From NCBI GenBank assembly GCA_037974665.1, contig CM075773.1:16668146-16732145 (forward strand): DNA of 64,000 nucleotides. The letters are read 5' to 3'. Below are positions 22,345 through 34,760 of this stretch, in pieces (the first letter of the stretch is position 1; the number at the start of each line of letters is the position of its first letter). The notes beneath the pieces are model-generated. The model did no database searches. It saw nothing but the letters and a program-made list of their open reading frames with translations, and had not been told where the DNA came from. The position numbers and the translations under genes are program-made. Source of the stretch: Ehretia macrophylla. Its lineage: Eukaryota; Streptophyta; Magnoliopsida; Boraginales; Ehretiaceae.

Positions 22345-22464
22345 GGGGGTGCAACACGAGGACTTCCCAGGGGGTCACCCATCCTAGTACTACTCTCACC
22401 CCAGCACGCTTAACTTCGGAGTTCTGATGGGATCCGGTGCATTACTGCTGGTATGATCGCACCC
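22345..22464 (-). rRNA. 5S rRNA: 5S rRNA, unit 33
   Basis: Short, C class, A5G5 flank. Changes C67T (intermediate element), T63G (A box), C20G. Confidence 0.92.
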
Positions 22465-23032
22465 GTCATGTTGAGGGCACAATTCCTTTATGTGTTAACG
22501 GTTCACAGTCCCAGCCTAGAGATATGGCCCATTCAAAAGGCATAATGGGCTTAACGACAACCCATCCGCTTCAACAACGCAGCATCCTCGCAAGACGTGA
22601 TATCGACGCATTGTAGGGTCCTCTAATGTGCCGCGAGTAAGGTTGTCGTCCTTTTAACAGCTCACGACGTACGATCCGGGACGAAAAAATATAGCAAAAG
22701 AAGAAAAGTGGCCCGAAACTGATGAAAACGTTCGATTTTGAGCCCCGAAAAGGGCACGGCGAGCTAGCTACCTGCCCCCGTCGTAGAGCTCTCGGATAGC
22801 TTTCCAACGGTATGCTGTACGCCGCGTAACTCCTTACGGATCAAAAGTTATGGGCACCGGAGCGACGGAGACCTGGTCACAAGCCCTACGCCCTCGGGTT
22901 GCGGGCCCAGCCTCCACGTGAAAGAAGTTGTCTTGCCCAAGGTGCCGTGGGATTCGATAATAGAAATGTGGTGGGTAAAGTATCTTGACAACCCTAACCG
23001 TAACAAAAAAAATTGAAAAAGGGGGTGCAAAA

Positions 23033-23152
23033 TGGGATGCAACACGAGGACTTCCCAGGGGGTCACCCATCCTAGTACTACTCTCGCCCAAGCACTCTTA
23101 ACTTCGGAGTTCTGATGGGATCCTGTGCATTAGTGCTGGTATGATCGCACCC
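23033..23152 (-). rRNA. 5S rRNA: 5S rRNA, unit 34 (long)
   Basis: Long unit with a one-base spacer deletion (GTGAAAGAAG). Changes C120A, C116T, C57A, C29A. Confidence 0.92.
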
Positions 23153-23709
23153 GTCATGTTGAGGGCACAATTCCTTTATGTGTTAACGGTTCACAGTCCC
23201 AGCCTAGAGATATGGCCCATTCAAAAGGCCCAATGGGCTTAACGACAACCCATCCGCTTCAACAACGCAGCATCCTCGCAAGACGTGATATCGACGCATT
23301 GTAGGGTCCTCTAATGTGCCACGAGTAAGGTTGTCGTCCTTTTAACTGCTCACGACGTACGATACGGGACGGAAAAACAGAGCAAAAGAAGAAAAGTGGC
23401 CCAAAACTGATGAAAATGTTCGATTTTGAGCTCCGAAAAGGGTACGGCGAGCTAGCTAGCTGCCCCCGTCGTAGAGCACTCGGAGAGCTTTCCAAGGGTA
23501 TGCTGTACGCTGCGTAACTCCTTACGGATCAAAAGTTATGGGCACCGGAGCGACGGAGACCTAGTCACAAGCCCTACGCCCTCGGTTTGCGGGCCCAGCC
23601 TCCACGTGAAGAGAAGTTGTCTTGCCCAAGGTGCCGTGGGATTCGATAATAGAAATGTGGTGGGTAAAGTATCTTGGCAACCCTAACCGGAGCAAAAAAA
23701 ATTGAAAAG

Positions 23710-23829
23710 GGGGGTGCAACACGAGGACTTCCCAGGGGGTCACCCATCCTAGTACTACTCTCGCCCAAGCACTCTTAACTTCGGAGTTCTGATGGGATCC
23801 GGTGCATTAGTGCTGGTATGATCGCACCC
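23710..23829 (-). rRNA. 5S rRNA: 5S rRNA, unit 35
   Basis: Short, C class. Single change C57A in the A box. Confidence 0.95.
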
Positions 23830-24398
23830 GTCATGTTGAGGGCACAATTCCTTTATGTGTTAACGGTTCACAGTCCCAGCCTAGAGATATGGCCCATTCA
23901 AAAGGCCCAATGGGCTTAACGACAACCCATCCGCTTCAACAACGCAACATCCTCGCAAGACGTGATATCGACGCATTGTAGGGTCCTCTAATGTGCCGCA
24001 AGTAAGGTTGTCGTCCTTTTAACAGCTCACGACGTACGATCCGGGACAGAAAAACAGAGCAAAAGAAGAAAAGTGGCCCGAAACTGATGAAAACGTTCGA
24101 GTTTGAGCTCCGAAAAGGGCACGGCGAGCTAGCTAGCTGCCCCCGTCGTAGAGCTCTCGGAGAGCTTTGCAACGGTATGCTGTGTGCCGCGTAACTCCTT
24201 ACGAATCAAAAGTGATGGCCACCGGAGTGACGGAGACCTAATCACAAACCCTACGCCCTCGGTTTGCGGGCCCAGCCTCCATGTGAAGAGAAGTTGTCTT
24301 CACCAAGGTGCCGTGGGATTCGATAATAGAAATGTGGTGGGTAAATTATCTTGGCAACCCTAACCGGAGCAAAAAAAATTGAAAAAGGGGGTGCAAAA

Positions 24399-24518
24399 GG
24401 TGGTGCAACACGAGGACTTCCCAGGGGGTCACCCATCCTAGTACTACTCTCGTCCAAGCACGCTTAACTTCGGAGTTCTGATGGGATCCAGTGCATTAGT
24501 GCTGGTATGATCGCACCC
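24399..24518 (-). rRNA. 5S rRNA: 5S rRNA, unit 36 (long)
   Basis: Long unit. Changes C118A, G66A, C29T. Spacer ACCTAATCACAAACCC is shared with unit 40 at an offset of 2734 bp. Confidence 0.93.
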
Positions 24519-25076
24519 GTCATGTTGAGGGCACAATTCCTTTATGTGTTAAGGGTTCACAGTCCCAGCCTAGATTTATGGCCCATTCAAAAGGTCCAAT
24601 GGGCTTAACGACAATCCATCCGCTTCAACAACGCAGCATCCTCGCAAGACGTGATATCGACGCATTGTAGGGTCCTCTAATGTGTCGCGAGTAAGGTTGT
24701 TGTCCTTTTAACAGCTCACGACGTATGATCCGGGATGGAAAAACAAAGCAAAAGAAGAAAAGTTTCCCGAAACTGATGAAAACGTTCGATTTTGAGCTCC
24801 GAAAAGGGTACAGCGAGCTAGCTAGCTGCCCCCATCGTAGAGCTCTCAGTGAGCTTTCAAACGGTATGCTGTGCGCCTCGTAACTCCTTACAGATCAAAA
24901 GTTATGGGAATTGGAGCGACGGAGACCTAGTGACAAGCCCTACGCCCTCAGTTTGCGGGCCCAACCTCCATGTGAAGCGAAGTTGTCTTGCCCAAGGTGC
25001 CATGGGATTCGATAATAGAAATGTGGTGGATAAAGTATCTTGGCAACCCTAACCGGAGAAAAAAAAATTGAAAAGG

Positions 25077-25196
25077 GGGGGTGCAACAAGAGGACTTCCC
25101 AGGGGGTCACCCATCCTAGTACTACTCTCGCCCAAGCACGCTTAACTTCGGAGTTCTGATGGGATCCGGTGCATTAGTGCTGGTATGATCGCACCC
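25077..25196 (-). rRNA. 5S rRNA: 5S rRNA, unit 37
   Basis: Short, C class with one extra G at the 3' flank (678 bp). Single gene change G108T. Its upstream-facing spacer is rich in transitions. Confidence 0.94.
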
Positions 25197-25766
25197 GTCA
25201 TGTTGAGGGCACAATTCCTTTATGTGTTAACGGTTCACAGTCCCAGCCTAGAGATATGGCCCATTCAAAAGGCCCAATGGGCTTAACGACAACCAATCCG
25301 CTTCAACAACGCAGCATCCTCGCAAGACGTGATATCGACGCATTGTAGGGTCCTTTAATGTTCCGCGAGTAAGGTTGTCGTCCTTTTAACAGCTCACGAC
25401 GTACGATCCGGGACGGGAAAATAGAGCAAAATAAGAAAAGTGGCCCGAAACTGATGAAAACGTTCGATTTTGAGCTCTGAAAAGGGCATGGCGAGCTAGC
25501 TACCTGCCCCCGTCGTAGAGCACTCGGAGAGGTTTCCAACGGTATGCTGTGCGCCGCGTTACTTCTTACGGATCAAAAGTAATGGGCACCAGAGCGACAG
25601 AGACCTTGTCACAAGCCCTACGCCCTCGGTTTGCGGGCCCAACCTCCACGTGAAGAGAAGTGGTCTTGCCCAAGGTGCCGTGGGATTCGATAATAGAAAT
25701 GTGGTGGGTAAAGTATCTTGGCAACCCTAACCGGAGCAAAAAAAAAGTGAAAAAGGGCGTGCAACA

Positions 25767-25886
25767 TGAGGTGCCACACGAGGACTTCCCAGGGGGCCAC
25801 CCATCCTAGTACTACTCTCGCCCAAGCACTCATAACTTCGGAGTTCTGATGGGATCCGGTGCATTAGTGCTGGTACGATCGCAACC
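25767..25886 (-). rRNA. 5S rRNA: 5S rRNA, unit 38 (long, divergent)
   Basis: Long unit of 690 bp. Eight changes: C120A, C118T, T112G, A90G, C57A, A55T, A11G, G3T. The A box has two hits and helix I is damaged on both strands. The 12-bp duplication is decayed but aligns in length with the standard long form. Probably a pseudogene, though full length. Confidence 0.85.
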
Positions 25887-26443
25887 GTCATGTTGAGGGC
25901 ACAATTCCTTTATGTGTTAACGGTTCACAGTCCCAGCCTAGAGATATGGCCCATTTAAAAGGTCCAATGGGCTTAACGACAACCCATCCGCTTCAACAAC
26001 GCAGCATCTTCGCAAGACGTGATATCGACACATTGTAGGGTCCTCTAATGTGCCGCGAGTAAGGTTGTCGTCCTTTTAACAGCTCACGACGTACGATCTG
26101 GGACGGAAAAACAGAGCAAAAGAAGAAAAGTGGCCTGAAACTGATGAAAACGTTCGATTTTGAGCTCTGAAAAGGGTACGGCGAGCTAGCTCGCTGCCCA
26201 CGTCGTAGAGCTCTCAGAGAGCTTTCCAACGGTATGCTGTGTGCCTCGTAACTCCTTATGGATCAAAAGTTATGGGCACCGTAGCGGCGGAGACCTGGTC
26301 ACAAGCCCTACGCCCTCGGTTTGCGGGCCCAGCCTCCACGTGAAGAGAAGTTGTCTTGCCGAAGGTGCCGTGGGATTCGATAATAGATATGTGGTGGGTA
26401 AAGTATCTTGGCAACCCTAACTGGAGCAAAAAAAAATGAAAAG

Positions 26444-26563
26444 GGGGGTGCAACACGAGGACTTCCTAGGGGGTCACCCATCCTAGTACTACTCTCGCCC
26501 AAGCACGCTTAACTTCGGAGTTCTGATGGGATCCGGTGCATTAGTGCTGGTATGATCGCACCT
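26444..26563 (-). rRNA. 5S rRNA: 5S rRNA, unit 39
   Basis: Short, C class. Changes G97A and G1A. The spacer next to the start also differs (plus strand CCTGTGATG), which may shift or weaken initiation. Confidence 0.93.
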
Positions 26564-27132
26564 GTGATGTTGAGGGCACAATTCCTTTATGTGTTAACGG
26601 TTCACAGTCCCAGCCTAGAGATATGGCCCATTCAAAAGGCCCAATGGGCTTAACGACAACCCATCCGCTTCAACAACGCAGCATCCTCGCAAGACGTGAT
26701 ATCGACGCATTGTAGGGTCCTCTAATGTGCCGCGAGTAAGGTTGTCGTCCTTTTAACAGCTCACGACGTACGATCCGGGATGGAAAAACAGAGCAAAAGA
26801 AGAAAAGTGGCCCGAAACTGATGAAAACGTTCGATTTTGAGCTCCGAAAAGGACACGGCGAGCTAGCTAGCTGCCCCCGTCGTAGAGCTCTGGGAGAGCT
26901 TTCCAACGGTATGCTGTGCGCCGCGTAACTCCTTACGGATCAAAAGTTATGGGCACCGGAGTGACGGAGACCTAATCACAAACCCTACGCCCTCGGTTTG
27001 CGGGCCCAGCCTCCACGTGAAGAGAAGTTGTCTTGCCCAAGGTGCCGTGGGATTCGATAATAGAAATGTGGTGGGTAAAGTATCTTGGCAACCCTAACCG
27101 GAGCAAAAAAAATTGAAAAAGGGGGTGCAAAA

Positions 27133-27252
27133 GGGGGTGCAACACGAGGACTTCTCAGGGGGTCACCATTCCTAGTACTACTCTCGCCCAAGCACGCTTA
27201 ATTTCGGATTTCTGATGGGATCCGGTGCATTAGTGCTGGTATGATCGCACCC
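27133..27252 (-). rRNA. 5S rRNA: 5S rRNA, unit 40 (long)
   Basis: Long unit. Changes G98A, G85T, T84A, G51A, C44A, with two adjacent changes in the C box. Confidence 0.91.
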
Positions 27253-27821
27253 GTCATGTTGAGGGCGCAATTCCTTTATGTGTTAACGGTTCACAGTCCC
27301 AGCCTAGAGATATGGCCCATTCAAAAGGTCCAATGGGCTTAACGACAACCCATCCGCTTCAACAACGCAGCATCCTCGTAAGACGTGATATCGACGCATT
27401 GTAGGGTCCTCTAATGTGCCGCGAGTAAGGTTGTCGTCCTTTTAACAGCTCACGACGTACGATCTGGGACGGAAAAACAGAGCAAAACAAGAAAAGTGGC
27501 CCGAAACTGATGAAAACGTTGCATTTTGAGTTCCAAAAAGGGCATAGCGAGCTAGCTAGCTGCCCCCGTCGTAGAGCTCTCAGAGAGCTTTCCAACGGTA
27601 TGCTGTGCGCCTCGTAACTCCTTACGGATCAAAAGTTATGGGCACCGGAGCGACGGAGACCTGGTCACAAGCCCTACGCCCTCGGTTTGCGGGCCCAGCC
27701 TCCACATGAAGAGAAGTTATCTTGCCCAAGGTGCCGTGATATTAGATAATAGAAATGTGGTGGGTAAATTATCTTGGCAACCCTAACCGGAGCAAAAAAA
27801 ATTGAAAAAGGGGGTGCAAAA

Positions 27822-27941
27822 GGGGGTGCAACACGAGGACTTCCCAGGGGGTCACCCATCCTAGTACTACTCTCGCCCAAGCACGCTTAACTTCGGAGTT
27901 CTGATGGGATCCGGTGCATTAGTGCTGGTATGATCGCACCC
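27822..27941 (-). rRNA. 5S rRNA: 5S rRNA, unit 41 (long, consensus gene)
   Basis: Exact consensus gene. Long unit with intact duplication. Confidence 0.97.
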
Positions 27942-28498
27942 GTCATGTTGAAGGCACAATTCCTTTATGTGTTAACGGTTCACAGTCCCAGCCTAGAGAT
28001 ATGGCCCATTCAAAAGGCCCAATGGGCTTAACGACAACCCATCCTCTTCAACAACGCAGCATCCTCGCAAGACGTGATATCGACGCATTGTAGGGTCCTC
28101 TAATGTGCCGCGAGTAAGGTTGTCGTCCTTTTAACAGCTCACGACGTACGATCCGGGACGGAAAAACAGAGCAAAAGAAGAAAAGTAGATCGAAACTGAT
28201 GAAAACGTTCGATTTTGAACTCCGAAAAGGGCACGGCGAGCTAGCTAGCTGCCCCCGTCGTAGAGCTCTCGGATAGCTTTCCAACGGTATACTGTGCGCC
28301 GCGTAACTCCTTACGGATCAAACGTTATGGGCACCGGAGCGACGGAGACATGGTCACAAGCCCTACGCCCTCGGTTTGCGGGCCCAGCCTCCACATGAAG
28401 AGAAGTTGTCTTGCCCAAGGTGCCGTGGGATTCGATAATAGAAATGTGGTGGGTAAAGTATCTTGGCAACGCTAACCGGAGCAAAAAAAATTGAAAAT

Positions 28499-28618
28499 GG
28501 GGGTGCAACACGAGGACTTCCCAGGGGGTCACCCATCCTAGTACTACTCTCGCCCAAGCACGCTTAACTTCGGAGTTCTGATGGGATCCGGTGCATTAGT
28601 GCTGGTATGATAGCACCC
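28499..28618 (-). rRNA. 5S rRNA: 5S rRNA, unit 42
   Basis: Short, G class, flank GAAAATGGGGG and upstream CCCGTAATG as in unit 28. Single change G7T in helix I. Confidence 0.95.
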
Positions 28619-29187
28619 GTAATGTTGAGGGCACAATTCCTTTATGTGTTAACGGTTCACAGTCCCAGCCTAGAGATATGGCACATTCAAAAGGCCCAAT
28701 GGGCTTAACGACAACCCATCCGCTTCAACAACGCAGCATCCTCGCAAGACGTGATATCGACGCATTGTAGGGTCCTCTAATGTGCCGCGAGTAAGGTTGT
28801 CGTCCTTTTAACAGCTCACGACGTACGATCGGGGATGGAAAAACAAAGCAAAAGAAGAAAAGTGGCCCGAAACTGATGAAAACGTTCGATTTTGAGCTCC
28901 GAAATGGGCACGGCGAGCTAGCTAGCTGCACCCATCGGAGAGCTCTCGGAGAGCTTTCCAACGGTATGCTGTGCGCCGCGTAACTCCTTACGGATCAAAA
29001 GTTATGGGCACCGGAGCGACGGAGACCTGGTCACAAGCCCTACGCCCTCGGTTTACGGGCCCAGCCTCCACGTGAAGAGAAGTTGTCTTGCCCAAGGTGC
29101 CGTGGGATTCGATAATAGAAATGTGGTGGGTAAAGTATCTTGGCAACCCTAACCGGAGCAAAAAAAATTGAAAAAGGGGGTGCAAAA

Positions 29188-29307
29188 GGGGGTGCAACAC
29201 GAGGACTTCCCAGGGGGTCACCCATCCTAGTACTACTCTCGCCCAAGCACGCTTAACTTCGGAGTTCTGATGGGATCCGGTGCATTAGTGCTGGTATGAT
29301 TGCACCC
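29188..29307 (-). rRNA. 5S rRNA: 5S rRNA, unit 43 (long)
   Basis: Long unit. Single change G7A. Its spacer looks mosaic: the left part resembles unit 30, the right part unit 27. Confidence 0.95.
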
Positions 29308-29876
29308 GTCATGTTGAGGGCACAATTCCTTTATGTGTTAACGGTTCACAGTCCCAGCCTAGAGATATGGCCCATTCAAAAGGGCCAATGGGCTTAACGA
29401 CAACCCATCCGCTTCAACAACGCAGCATCCTCGCAAGACGTGATATCGACGCATTGTAGGGTCCTCTAATGTTCCGCGAGTAAGGTTGTCGTCCTTTTAA
29501 CAGCTCACGACGTATGATCCGGGACGGAAAAATAGAGCAAAATAAGAAAAGTGGCCCGAAACTGATAAAAACGTTCAATTTTTAGCTCTGAAAAGGGCAT
29601 GGCGAGCTAGCTACCTGCCCCCGTCGTAGAGCACTCAGAGAGCTTTCCAACGGTATGCTGTGCGCCGCGTTACTTCTTACGGATCAAAAGTTATGGGCAC
29701 CGGAGCGACAGAGACCTTGTCACAAGCCCTACGCCCTCGGTTTGCGGGCCCAGTCTCCACGTGAAGAGAAGTTGTCTTGCCCAAGGTGCCGTGGGATTCA
29801 ATAATAGAAATGTGGTGGGTAAAGTATCTTGGCAACCCTAACCGGAGCAAAAAAAATTGAAAAAGGGGGTGCAAAA

Positions 29877-29996
29877 GGGGGTGCAACACGAGGACTTCCC
29901 AGGGGGTCACCCATCCTAGTACTACTCTCGCCCAAGCACGCTTAACTTCGGAGTTCTGATGGGATCCGGTGCATTAGTACTGGTATGATCGCACCC
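29877..29996 (-). rRNA. 5S rRNA: 5S rRNA, unit 44 (long)
   Basis: Long unit. Single change C18T. Shares GTTCCGCGAG, AAATAGAGCAAAATAAG and CGTTACTTCTTACGG with unit 38. Confidence 0.95.
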
Positions 29997-30565
29997 GTCA
30001 TGTTGAGGGCACAATTCCTTTATGTGTTAACGGTTCACAGTCCCAGCCTAGAGATATGGCCCATTCAAAAGGCCCAATGGGCTTAACGACAACCCATCCG
30101 CTTCAACAACGCAGCATCCTCGCAAGACGTGATATCGACGCATTGTAGGGTCCTCTAATGTGCCACGAGTAAGGTTGTCGTCCTTTTAACAGCTCACGAC
30201 GTACGATCCGGGACGGAAAAACAGAGCAAAAGAAGAAAAGTGGCCCAAAACTGATGAAAACGTTCGATTTTGAGCTCCGAAAAGGGCACAGCGAGCTAGC
30301 TAGCTGCCCCCGTCGTAGAGCTCTAAGTGAGCTTTCAAACGGTATGTTGTGCGCCTCGTAACTCCTTACGGATGAAAAGTTATGGGCACCGGAGTGACGG
30401 AGACCTGGTCACAAGCCCTACGCCCTCGGTTTGCGGGCCCAGCCACCACGTGAAGAGAAGTTGTCTTGCCCAAGGTGCCGTCGGATTCGATAATGGAAAT
30501 GTGGTGGGTAAAGTATCTTGGTAACCCTAACCGGAGCAAAAAAAATTGAAAAAGGCGGTGCAAAA

Positions 30566-30685
30566 GGGGGTGCAACACGAGGACTTCCCAGGGGGTCACC
30601 CATCCTAGTACTACTCTCGTCCAAGCACGCTTAACTTCGGAGTTCTGATGGGATCCGGTGCATTAGTGCTGGTATGATCGCACCC
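30566..30685 (-). rRNA. 5S rRNA: 5S rRNA, unit 45 (long)
   Basis: Long unit; outer 12-bp copy has one change (GGCGG). Single gene change G66A. Confidence 0.95.
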
Positions 30686-31242
30686 GTCATGTTGAGGGCA
30701 CAATTCCTTTATGTGTTAACGGTTAACAGTCCCAGCCTAGAGATATGGCCCATTCAAAAGGGCCAATGGGCTTAACGACAACCCATCCGCTTCAACAACG
30801 CAGCATCCTCGCAAGACGTGATATCGACGCATTGTAGGGTCCTCTAATGTGCCGCGAGTAAGGTTGTCGTCCTTTTAACAGCTCACGACGTACGATCCGG
30901 GACGGAAAAACAGAGCAAAAGAAGAAAAGTGGCCCGAAACTGATGAAAACGTTCGATTTTGAGCTCCGAAAAGGGCAAAGCAAGCTAGCTCGCTGCCCCC
31001 GTCGTAGAGCTCTCAGAGAGCTTTCCAACGGTATGTTGTGCGCCTCGTAACTCCTTACGGATCAAAAGTTATGGGCACCGTAGCGACGGAGACCTGGTCA
31101 CAAGCCCTACGCCCTCGGTTTGCGGGCCCAGCCTCCACATGAAGAGAAGTTGTCTTGCCCAAGGTGCCGTGGGATTCGATAATAGAAATGTGGTGGGTAA
31201 AGTATCTTGGCAACGCTAACCGGAGCAAAAAAAATTGAAAAG

Positions 31243-31362
31243 GGGGGTGCAACACGAGGACTTCCCAGGGGGTCACCCATCCTAGTACTACTCTCGCCCA
31301 AGCACGCTTAACTTCGGAGTTCTGATGGGATCCGGTGCATTAGTGCTGGTATGATCGCACCC
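31243..31362 (-). rRNA. 5S rRNA: 5S rRNA, unit 46 (consensus gene)
   Basis: Exact consensus. Short, G class. Confidence 0.97.
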
Positions 31363-31919
31363 GTCATGTTGAGGGCACAATTCCTTTATGTGTTAACGGT
31401 TCACAGTCCCAGCCTAGAGATATGGCCCATTCAAAAGGCCCAATGGGCTTAACGACAACCCATCCGCTTCAACAACGCATCATCCTCGCAAGACGTGATA
31501 TCGACGCATTGTAGGGTCCTCTAATGTGCCGCGAGTAAGGTTGTCGTCCTTTTAACAGCTCACGACGTACGATCCGGGACGGAAAAACATAGGAAAAGAA
31601 GAAAAGTGGCCCGAAACTGATGAAAACGTTCGATTTTGAGCTCTGAAAAGGGCACAGCGTGCTAGCTAGCTTCACCTGTCGTAGAGCTCTCAGAGAGCTT
31701 TCCAACGGTATGCTGTGTGCCTCGTAACTCCTTACGGATCAAAAGTTATGGGCACCGGAGCGACGGAGACCTGGTCAAAAGCCCTACGCCCTCGTTTTGC
31801 GGGCCCAGCCTCCACGTAAAGAGAAGTTGTCTTGCCCAAGGTGCCGTGGGATTCGATAATAGAAATGTGGTGGGTAAAGTATCTTGGCAACGCTAACCGG
31901 AGCAAAAAAAATTGAAAAG

Positions 31920-32039
31920 GGGGGTGCAACACGAGGACTTCCCAGGGGGTCACCCATCCGAGTACTACTCTCGCCCAAGCACGCTTAACTTCGGAGTTCT
32001 GATGGGATCCGGTGCATTAGTGCTGGTATGATCGCACCC
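31920..32039 (-). rRNA. 5S rRNA: 5S rRNA, unit 47
   Basis: Short, G class. Single change A80C at the edge of the C box, shared with units 50 and 51. Confidence 0.95.
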
Positions 32040-32596
32040 GTCATGTTGAGGGCACAATTCCTTTATGTGTTAACGGTTCACAGTCCCAGCCTAGAGATAT
32101 GGCCTATTCAAAAGGCCCAATGGGCTTAACGACAACCTATCCGCTTCAACAACGCAGCATCCTCGCAAGACGTGATATCGACGCATTGTAGGGTCCTCTA
32201 ATGTGCCGCGAGTAAGGTTGTCGTCCTTTTAACAGCTCACGACGTACGATCCGGGACGGAAAAACAGAGCAAAAGAAGAAAAGTGGCCCAAAACTGATGA
32301 AAATGTTCGATTTTGAGCTCCGAAAAGGGCAAAGCGAGCAAGCTCGCTGCCCCTATCGTAGAGCTCTCAGAGAGCTTTCCAACGGTATGCTGTGCGCCTC
32401 GTAACTCCTTACAGATCAAAAGTTATGGGCACCGGAGCGACGGAGACCTGGTCACAAGCCCTACGCCCTCGGTTTGCGGGCCCAGCCTCCACGTGAAGAG
32501 AAGTTGTCTTGCCCAAGGTGCGGTGGGATTCGATGATAAAAATGTGGTCGGTAAATTATCTTGGCAACCCTCACCGGTGCAAAAAAAATTGAAAAG

Positions 32597-32716
32597 GGCG
32601 GTGCAACACGAGGACTTCCCAGGGGGTCACCCATCCTAGTACTACTCTCGCCCAAGCACGCTTAACTTCGGAGTTCTGATGGGATCCGGTGCATTAGTGC
32701 TGGTATGATCGCACCC
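32597..32716 (-). rRNA. 5S rRNA: 5S rRNA, unit 48
   Basis: Short, C class. Single change C118G. The 3' spacer has AAAATGTGGTCGG and GGTGCAAAA variants found again only in unit 54. Confidence 0.94.
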
Positions 32717-33285
32717 GTCATGTTGAGGGCACAATTCCTTTATGTGTTAACGGTTCATAGTCCCAGCCTAGAGATATGGCCCATTCAAAAGGCCCAATGG
32801 GCTTAACGACAACCCATCCGCTTCAACAACGCAGCATCCTCGCAAGACGTGATATCGACGCATTGTAGGGTCCTCTAATGTGCCTCGAGTAAAGTTGTCA
32901 TCCATTTAACAGCTCACGACGTACGATCCGGGATGGAAAAACAGAGCAAAAGAAGAAAAGTGGCCCAAAACTGCTGAAAACGTTCGATTTTCAGCTTCGA
33001 AAAGGGCACGGCTAGCTAGATAGCTGCCCCCGTCGTAGAGCTCTCGTAGAGCTTTCCAATTTTATGCTGTGCGCCGCGTAACTCCTTACGGATCAAAAGT
33101 TATGGGCACCGGAGCGACGGAGACCTGGTCACAAGCCCTACGCCCTCGGTTTACGGGCCCAGCCTCCACGTGAAGAGAAGTTGTCTTGCCCAAGGTGCCG
33201 TGGGATTCGATAATAGAAATGTGGTGGGTAAAATATCTTGGCAACCCTAACCGGAGAAAAAAAAATTGAAAAAGGGGGTGCAAAG

Positions 33286-33405
33286 GGGGGTGCAACACGA
33301 GGACTTCCCAGGGGGTCCCCCATCCTAGTACTACTCTCGCCCAAGCACGCTTAACTTCGGAGTTCTGATGGGATCCGGTGCATTAGTGCTGGTATGATCC
33401 AACCC
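33286..33405 (-). rRNA. 5S rRNA: 5S rRNA, unit 49 (long)
   Basis: Long unit, central run A3G6 instead of A4G5. Changes T88G (C box), C6G, G5T. Two adjacent changes break helix I. Confidence 0.92.
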
Positions 33406-33962
33406 GTCATGTTGAGGGCACAATTCCTTTATGTGTTAATGGTTCATAGTCCCAGCCCAGTGAGATGGCCCATTCAAAAGGCCCAATGGGCTTAACGATA
33501 ACCCATCTGCTTCGACAACGCATCATCCTCGCAAGTCGTGATATCGAGACATTGTAGGGCCCTCTAATGTCCCGCGAGTGAGTTTGCCGTCCTTTTAGCA
33601 GCTCACGACGTACGATCCGGGACGGAAAAACAGCGCAAAAGTAGAAAATTGACCCGAAACTGATGAAAACTTTTGATTTTGGGCTCCGAAAAGGGCACGG
33701 AGAGCTAGCTACCTGCCCCCGTCGTAGAGCTCTCAGAGTGCTTTCCAACGGTATGCTGTGCGCCGCGTAACTCCTTATGGATCAAATGTCATGGGCACCG
33801 GAGCGACGGACACCTTGTCACAAGCCCTACGCCCTCGGTTTGCGGGCCCAGCCACCACGTGAAGAGAAGTTGTCTTGCCCAAGGTGCCGTGGGATTCGAT
33901 AATGGAAATATGGTGGGTAAATTATCTTGGTAACGCTAACCGGAGCAAAAAAAATTGAAAAG

Positions 33963-34082
33963 GGGGGTGCAACATGAGGACTTCCCAGGGGGTCACCCAT
34001 CCGAGTACTACTCTCGCCCAAGCACGCTTAACTTCGGAGTTCTGATGGGATCCGGTGCATTAGTGCTGGTATGATCGCACCC
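33963..34082 (-). rRNA. 5S rRNA: 5S rRNA, unit 50
   Basis: Short, G class. Changes G108A and A80C. Its spacer (33406-33962) carries many private changes as well as markers shared with unit 56. Confidence 0.93.
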
Positions 34083-34640
34083 GTCATGTTGAGGGCACAA
34101 TTCCTTTATGTGTTAACGGTTCACAGTCCCAGCCTAGAGATATGGCCTATTCAAAAGGCCCAATGGGCTTAACGACAACCCATCCGCTTCAACAACGCAG
34201 CATCCTCGCAAGACGTGATATCGACGCATTGTAGGGTCCTCTAATGTGCCGCGAGTAAGGTTGTCGTCCTTTTAACAGCTCACGACGTACGATCCGGGAC
34301 GGAAAAACAGAGCAAAAGAAGAAAAGTGGCCCAAAACTGATGAAAATGTTCGATTTTGAGCTCCGAAAAGGGCAAAGCGAGCAAGCTAGCTGCCCCCGTC
34401 GTAGAGCTCTCAGAGAGCTTTCCAACGGTATGCTGTGCGCCTTGTAACTCCTTACGGATCAAAAGTTATGGGCACCGGAGCGACGGAGACCTGGTCACAA
34501 GCCCTACGCCCTCGGTTTGCGGGCCCAGCCTCCACGTGAAGAGAAGTTGTCTTGCCCAAGGTGCCGTGGGATTCGATAATAGAAATGTGGTGGGTAAAGT
34601 ATCTTGGCAACGCTAACCGGAGCAAAAAAAAATTGAAATG

Positions 34641-34760
34641 GGTGGTGCAACATGAGGACTTCCCAGGGGGTCACCCATCCGAGTACTACTCTCGCCCAAG
34701 CACGCTTAACTTCGGAGTTCTGATGGGATCCGGTGCATTAGTGCTGGTATGATCGCACCC
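34641..34760 (-). rRNA. 5S rRNA: 5S rRNA, unit 51
   Basis: Short, G class, one extra base (T9 run). Changes C118A, G108A, A80C; the last two shared with its neighbour unit 50. Confidence 0.93.

Larger units (their letters stand above)
32530..33920. repeat. Segmental duplication block B1 (units 48-50)
   Basis: Shares rare variants with 36606-37996 at an offset of 4076 bp. Gene starts of units 48/54 and 49/55 keep this offset exactly. Confidence 0.75.

Noticed and set aside
25757..25780. Independent 12-bp duplication in unit 38 in a different register
   Set aside because: It aligns base for base in length with the standard long form and differs only by substitutions, so it is a decayed long unit.
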